From assembly GCF_001522545.3 (NCBI RefSeq), contig NC_031770.1, positions 21,466,163-21,530,162 on the forward strand: 64,000 bases of DNA, in the 5' to 3' direction. The notes beneath the pieces were generated by a model. The model was given only the letters and a program-made list of their open reading frames with translations, was not told the origin of the DNA and made no database searches. Shown piece after piece: positions 61,601-64,000 of this stretch (the stretch's first letter is position 1; each line of letters opens with the position of its first letter). Source of the stretch: Parus major (Eukaryota; Chordata; Aves; Passeriformes; Paridae). Made by a program: the position numbers and the translations under genes.

Positions 61601-63394
61601 TAAAAGTCTGATATATTTCAGGATTTTGCTGGATTTTTTTCCTGTGTATTTTTTCTCAGTATATATGAAAGTAGTTATGTAACTTTTGACTTTAGTGGTT
61701 GGCCAATATTTGAGCTCCTCTAGTTTATTTATGCCAGAAATGTTTATACAAAGTGATATATCTTTGTGTACATTCTTTGTAATCAAAGTAGGATTAAACT
61801 GAGGTCCTGTTTTCCTGAATGTAGCAGGAAAAAAGACAATAGGAAACAGCTCTTTTGGCAGTAGCCCCAAGCCTCTCTCTTCAATCAGGGCTGCACTCAG
61901 AAAACCCTTGCTCCTTTTTTTCTCTCTGTGGTAATTCAGGATTCATTCTACAAAGTGCTTCACTGGTTTGGGGTTCTCTTACCTACATTTTTAATGTTTC
62001 TGACTAGGCCACACAGTTTTGCTTAAGCTATATCCATGCACTTTTGTGTTTGTACCCACATGGCTCAGATGGTTTTTTTATTTGCTTGTCTTGTGGCTGG
62101 TACCTGGGAGGCAAACACCTATTTGTCTGCATCTTCAGTTATATTTCAAACACATTTTCTTCTCTAGGACTACAAATTGGTTTCATTCCACTCCATTTTC
62201 TGCTGAGACCATCCAGGAAAACAGGCAGGAAAAGAAGTTTTGGACTCTCTTATCTCAGACAGTGAAATTTAAGGAATATCAGAAGTGTTGTTTAACAGTC
62301 TAAACTAAGCATTAAACAGGGGAGGTGCTCATTGCCACGTTCTTGAAGTCTGGGGCAGACAAATCTGCATTTTGCTATACTGAATATTTAAAAGCCTTTA
62401 GTCCTTCTGGATTTTAGCTTTTCCAAGCTTGTATTGAGAAAAATGTTTTCCTAATCCTGACTATGTATAAAAACAATAATCAGAAGTGGTTATTCTGTGC
62501 AAGAGCCAGATTGCATGGTTGTTATCTTAGACTGGCAGTGAAACCCCTGGAGATCTATTTAATTATGTAAATTAGCATGAAATTAGAAAATTATGTTTAC
62601 TTTGAATTTTGGGGGGGGATGCTTGGGTTTTTCCCCTTGAAAAATCAAGAATAAGCATCATCAAAACATATGGTTTGTTTCTATAGCTTTTAGCTAGATT
62701 TAGCAACTGCTTCAGGTTCATAAGTAGTTAGTTATCTCATCTGTATCTTGCAGCAATATTTATCAAAACTCCCTGTAGTGTGGATGTTTTAATATTCTTC
62801 AAAAGGAGGAATGAAGGGAAAGGAATAATAATGTACACAGATGTACAGTGAAGTACAGAGCTTTGAAGTTCCAAAGTTGGAGTTTTTTTTAACCAAAAGC
62901 AAGTGTCCATTTAAGTCTAGAATTAAGGAAGAAAAGTGGATATGTAACTACAGAGAGGTACTTTTTTGGTGCTTAGTCTAAATAATGTAAAATATATAGA
63001 TTTTTGAGCAGTATAGAAAACATGAAAGTTGATAAAGTAGGAGGTTACTGTGGTCTGGGGAAAAGAGGAAGGATTCTAATAGTGAAATTCAGCATAGCTC
63101 AGTTGGAGCTCTGTATTTCTATTAATGTACACTAGTTGAAAATTGGTTTATGATTTCAAGTTGCATAGAAACAGAGCAAACAAACAAAAAAGTACTGTTA
63201 TGAAAGCATCCATCTAGGAAAACATTTGGGGAAGAAAATTAAAGTGAAAACAGCACTCTTTCTAAATTAAATTTACTACTGCTTTTAATAAAGTTTCTTA
63301 GTAGGGAGTTCCTGAAAAATGTGGACTGAAATGTGAAGCAAACTATCAATGCTCTTTTAGCTGCCTTGATGGTATATTTACAAGAAAAAATTTA

Positions 63395-63410
63395 TTTTTT
63401 TTTTTTTTTT
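63395..63410. repeat. Poly(T) tract
   Basis: Sixteen consecutive T residues preceded by AAAAAATTTA. No retrocopy is visible beside it. Confidence 0.9.
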
Positions 63411-64000
63411 CATTACTTCTAAAGAAGCTTTCTAGAGAAAAAATAAATGCTTCATAACCACCTGGAGGAGCATTTGTTATGATTGTTTCCAACGGAGCAG
63501 CTTAAGAGTTTTATAAATATCAAAGTTAATAAGCTCCTAGAAACAAGGAAAATGGCCTGTAGGTGATTTCTACTTATACAGAAACAGCTCCTCTCTGAAC
63601 TGCAGTCTTCCCTGAACTTTCTCTCCAGGCCTGTTGCCTATTACTGTGCTGTCCTGTTCCTACTTCTTTTAGCTGTTTTGAATCAACAGTGGGTAGATCA
63701 TTATATGAAATGTACTTGAGGGTGAGACATGATCTCACAAATTACAGAAAATAAACAATATTAAGTGTAGCTTGTGGCTATAGGCAGATCAGAGCAGCCT
63801 AATGGGAACACACTGGCTTTTTGAAAATGAAACAGCTATGCAATATTGCCATAAAGCCATAGTTATTACTGGATTTGAAGAAGAGAAAATCTTTCAAAAA
63901 GGGGCTTCCAGAAAGATGTCTGAGAAATATTTTTGTTTTCCTGTACTGAGTTGCTATTTGGTATGCACTAGGAGATGCTTCTCCTTTATTTTTTCTGCTT

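Larger units (their letters stand above)
58033..64000. other. Right-hand AT-rich non-coding stretch
   Basis: No recognisable gene. It holds a TAATAACTA repeat cluster (58648-58690), a polypurine patch near 59230-59300, a run of 16 T (63395-63410) and otherwise unique AT-rich DNA. The open frame at 60375-60818 (minus) is not similar to any family I know. No neighbouring gene is reached before the window ends. Confidence 0.6.

Noticed and set aside
1..64000. tRNA genes, CRISPR arrays, operons or prokaryotic signals
   Set aside because: None seen. The introns, CpG islands, LINE fragment and ATF3 exon make this vertebrate nuclear DNA, so such features are not expected apart from tRNAs, for which no B-box-like GGTTCGAATCC segment was found.

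Overview
The window looks like avian nuclear DNA. It is AT-rich and non-coding apart from two CpG islands. It carries a 3' fragment of a CR1 retroposon, the dominant LINE of birds, with the CR1 ORF2 C-terminal signature and a single TTCTATGAT 3' end motif. It also holds an older inverted CR1 fragment and several copies of a palindromic sauropsid-type repeat with a CCATTGACTTCAATGG-like core. No bacterial or viral gene organisation is present. I could not determine the species.

The one gene I recognise is ATF3, on the minus strand at the left edge. The first coding exon (positions 217 to 1) encodes the N-terminal 72 residues and runs off the window. Intron 1 spans 222-4680. A non-coding first exon of about 128 nt ends at 4681 at a consensus donor. 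The core promoter lies inside a CpG island at about 4150-5060. It has a TATA box, a TGATGCAAC C/EBP-ATF element just downstream of the TATA box, an ATF/CRE-like TGACATCA and a palindromic MEF2-type site. Further TGATGCAA elements sit 130 bp upstream and 1 kb inside intron 1. This layout fits an immediate-early stress gene controlled by ATF4-, CREB/ATF- and AP-1-type factors and by its own product.

From 5 to 64 kb I find no recognisable protein-coding exon. The main landmark is a second CpG island at about 20690-21510. It contains two perfect CREs (TGACGTCA), three CRE half-sites and a CACGTG E-box, 16 kb upstream of the ATF3 promoter. It may be the counterpart of the distal alternative ATF3 promoter known in mammals, the start of a plus-strand non-coding transcript, or both. 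The rest is intergenic sequence with microsatellites, AT-rich tracts, a probable solo LTR fragment near 22.7 kb, two perfect short hairpins (28.1 and 34.9 kb), enhancer-like segments (about 30.2-30.5 and 39.6-40.1 kb) and the CR1 copies at 43.4 and 57.6-58.0 kb.

I see no evidence of a new multi-gene system. The most interesting content is regulatory.
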